Assembly (NCBI GenBank): GCA_004369045.1
Contig: ML213519.1
Coordinates: 229,060-293,059, forward strand
Direction: 5' to 3'
Length of the DNA stretch: 64,000 bases
Source: Heliocybe sulcata
Lineage: Eukaryota > Basidiomycota > Agaricomycetes > Gloeophyllales > Gloeophyllaceae
Shown here: positions 61,601 through 64,000 of the stretch, in pieces
Position numbering within the stretch: position 1 is the first letter of the stretch
Layout: the number at the start of each line of letters is the position of its first letter
Notes under the pieces: generated by a model
Told to the model about the DNA's origin: nothing
Database searches by the model: none
The model's input: the letters and a program-made list of their open reading frames with translations, nothing else
Position numbers and translations under genes: made by a program

Positions 61601-64000
61601 CGGTCATCTGCCTCTTGCAGAGAAGCGTATGAAGGATGAGACGGATAATAATGTGGAATTCAGGATGTTCCTTGAGGTAAGTGCTTCGTCGTTGGTGTCA
61701 TCCGATGTTTGTGCTTATATTGCGGGATTGAAGCATAGTGCTCGTAATCCCGATTCCCGGCGGATAGATCTAAGGCACTTCTTGACCAGGCCGTCTGAGC
61801 ATCTGCAGAAGTACCCGGTCTTGTTGGAAGCCATTCACAAGGAAACAGCCGAGGGTAACCCTGACGGAGACTTCCTCTCGGAGTCCATTCAGGCTATCAA
61901 GAACTTGCAAACCGTCGCCCAGTTGCTGACGTTCCAGTCCGCCATGGGCAAGGGTCCCACGGGCAAGTTTGAGTGGCATAATTTAGTCTCCGAGGAGTAC
62001 AGGACTAGTCTACCCAAGAAGGAGGCTAAGCGGCAAATGTGAGTAATTAGGATAGGCTGTGTCTCCGAGATAGTTATTCGTGACGCTTGCTAGGATCATC
62101 TTCGAGCTTATCAAAGGTGAAATGGCTTATGTCAAGGATCTGGAGAGCTTCGAAACCGTCAGTGCTTCCTTATCAAGTTGCTAACTTTCCTGATCATGTT
62201 CTTGTAGATGTACATCAGACCACTGTGTGCTGCGGACCCGCCGATCATTCCACCGCAAAGACTGGAATCGTTCATTCAGGATGTTTTCCACAACTACAAG
62301 CAATTGCTGTTCCACCATCGCAAGCTGCTGGAGACCCTGCACGAGATCCAGCGTGAACAACATCCTGTCATTCGTAGCATCGCTGAAGCGATTCTGGATG
62401 CCTTCCTGAATTTCCGAGAGGCGTATCTCGAGTATGTGCCAAACTACCCCATAGCTGCCTATCGGATAGACGAAGAGATGGCGAACAATGTATCGTTCAA
62501 AGCCTTCGTCGATCAATGTGTTCGCAACCCGGATGCGCACAAGCTTGATATCAAGAGCTTTATCAATCGGCCGATACCTCGGCTCCTGCGTTACGAGCTC
62601 CTCTTAAAGAGCATTTTGGACGAAACTCCCCCAGAGCATGAGGACCAAGATGCTATCCCTCAGTTGCTGGAGGTTATCAAGTCCTTGGGCAAGGAGACCG
62701 AGCCTGGTGTTGCATCTGCCAAGCAGAAGGTTGAACTTTGGCGCTACAATGCCAACCTGGTCTTCAAGACCGGGGAGCACGTGGTGCGTCCATTGTTGTC
62801 TGATTAGTGAGAGTAGATTCTCAGCAAATGATGCAGGACATGGATTTGCTCAACGAAAACCGATCGCTCATACATACCGGTAAACTACTTCGTCAACCTG
62901 ACACCGGTCTGGGTCTGGAAGGATGGACCGAGCTATTCGTTCTTTTGTTCGACAACTACCGTGAGTTATTCTGCTTTGTCGTGGTTGCCTGTCTTACGCC
63001 CATTGCAGTTGTCATGACGAAAACCAAGGAGAGAGATGGTGTCACCAGATACAATGTCAATCGAAGGGTGCGTCCCATTCTGCCCATTACGGACGTTCCG
63101 GAAACTCATGATGAGGATAGCCTATTCCTTTGGACTTATTGACGTTGGCCAACTTTACCGACCCTCCCACGCAAAGAGGCACCGGCATCATCGGCTTCAA
63201 TCGCGGTGCTAAGCATGCTGCTGAACCGCCAGTGCCTGCAGCAATGAGCAGTGCGGACTCCGCAACGGATAGCAAGGCCGTTTACCCTCTGACAATACAC
63301 TACAATGGGCGGATGGGGGGCTTGTACACTCTATACGCTGACAGTGCACAGATACGCGCTGAGTGGAAGCAGAAGCTAGAGGAAGCCATTGGGTTGCGCA
63401 AAGTGGTGCAGGAGTCCAACAGGGTCTTCGAAATCGACACGCTTAGTACCGACACTTTCCTCGTTCCGTCTATGCTCGCAGGGCCTAGCAATCCTTCCTG
63501 GAACAATGAAAATACATTCACGGGCAAGGTGACATGTTCTGTGCCGTTCAGTGAGTGCAGCTTTCGTCACGCAGTGTTTCTTGTTGTTCACTATATGGTT
63601 AAGCCACCGCGGACGGTCGTGCTCTTGTAGCCATCGGCTGTGCCGAGGGCGTGTGGATTGGATTCCGACACGACTCAAGATGTGAGTATGACGTAGATGC
63701 GTTAGGGCTTCACTCACCAAATTTTCACAGCAATGCGTCGTGTGCTGCATCTGAAGCAAGTGTCACAATGTGCTATGCTTGAAGACTTCGGCATATTCCT
63801 CGTTTTAGCGGACAGAGTTCGTACATATGCATATTGCAACGTCTGCTTACTCATATGATGTTGCTGCTAGTCTCTGTTCGCATACCATATCGAGGCTCTT
63901 GTGCCTTCGTCTCCTCAAAGTGTGCACACGTCCCAAACACCCCAGAAACTCAGCAAAAATTCAGAGAACGTGCATTTCTTCAGTGTGGGCAACCTCAATG
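58654..64000 (+). CDS. Rho guanine-nucleotide exchange factor (Rom1/Rom2 type) with tandem DH domains, cut by window edge
   Basis: Activates Rho1-type GTPases controlling cell-wall synthesis and polarity, by family. Exons: 58654-58948, 58999-59224, 59277-59956, 60000-60586, 60648-60962, 61024-61074, 61128-61201, 61254-61317, 61371-61676, 61734-62038, 62094-62157, 62208-62783, 62825-62960, 63009-63068, 63121 on, with phases in step. Layout: Ser/Pro-rich disordered N-terminus of about 480 residues; DEP domain (SLLSHIAMRLRDKVPRGTH ... YEVEWGGRVLEDG); first DH (IIHKVISKEKQYVEDLD ... DLRHFLTRPSEHLQKYPVLLE); second DH (IIFELIKGEMAYVKDLE ... DIKSFINRPIPRLLRYELLL); PH (IHTGKLLRQPDTGLGLEGW ... PIPLDLLTLANF); then the start of a CNH domain (RALVAIGCAEGVWIGF). 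The reading frame is open to the right edge, so the C-terminus is missing. Known relatives have one DH. Confidence 0.9.

Overview
The window looks like nuclear DNA of a wood-decay type basidiomycete (Agaricomycetes, probably Polyporales). It shows many 45-60 base introns with GT-AG ends and CTRAY branch points. It also carries expanded F-box and MYND families, fungal-only families (LURP-one, class 3 lipase, DHA1 transporters), and a basidiomycete-style Helitron. One 60-base run of N (20763-20822) is an assembly gap.

Left third (1-20.3 kb), mobile or accessory DNA: on the minus strand a large many-exon gene reads as a TET/JBP-type 2-oxoglutarate/Fe(II) dioxygenase (870-5478, start probably further upstream). 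Upstream of it is a second minus-strand many-exon gene of unknown function (6627-7858 or longer). Divergent from these is a plus-strand gene of 20 exons encoding 753 aa of unknown function (8459-11827). Next comes a Helitron Rep/helicase reading frame (about 12.3-20.1 kb) carrying a C-terminal ubiquitin-protease-like domain and two in-frame TGA codons. The two orphan genes and the dioxygenase lie side by side with the Helitron, with no ordinary host gene between them.

Middle (20.8-29.5 kb), a tandem segmental duplication: unit A (about 21.03-24.86 kb) carries a LURP-one gene with a one-base offset and a complete secreted class 3 lipase. Unit B (about 24.86-27.02 kb) carries an intact LURP-one gene and only a fragment of the lipase. 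The following 2.5 kb holds no gene I can support.

Right part (29.5-64 kb), ordinary host genes: amino-acid permease (+), F-box protein (+), small four-pass membrane protein (+), F-box/beta-propeller-like protein (-), G-patch RNA-processing protein (+), MAK11-like WD40 ribosome-assembly factor (-), DHA1 major facilitator (-), GT17 glycosyltransferase (+), MYND zinc-finger protein (-), METTL2/Trm140-like tRNA methyltransferase (-), and a Rho GEF (+) that runs off the right edge and has two DH domains in tandem. An AT-rich island lies at about 49.15-50.1 kb.

No tRNA, rRNA, CRISPR array or virus-derived element was recognised.
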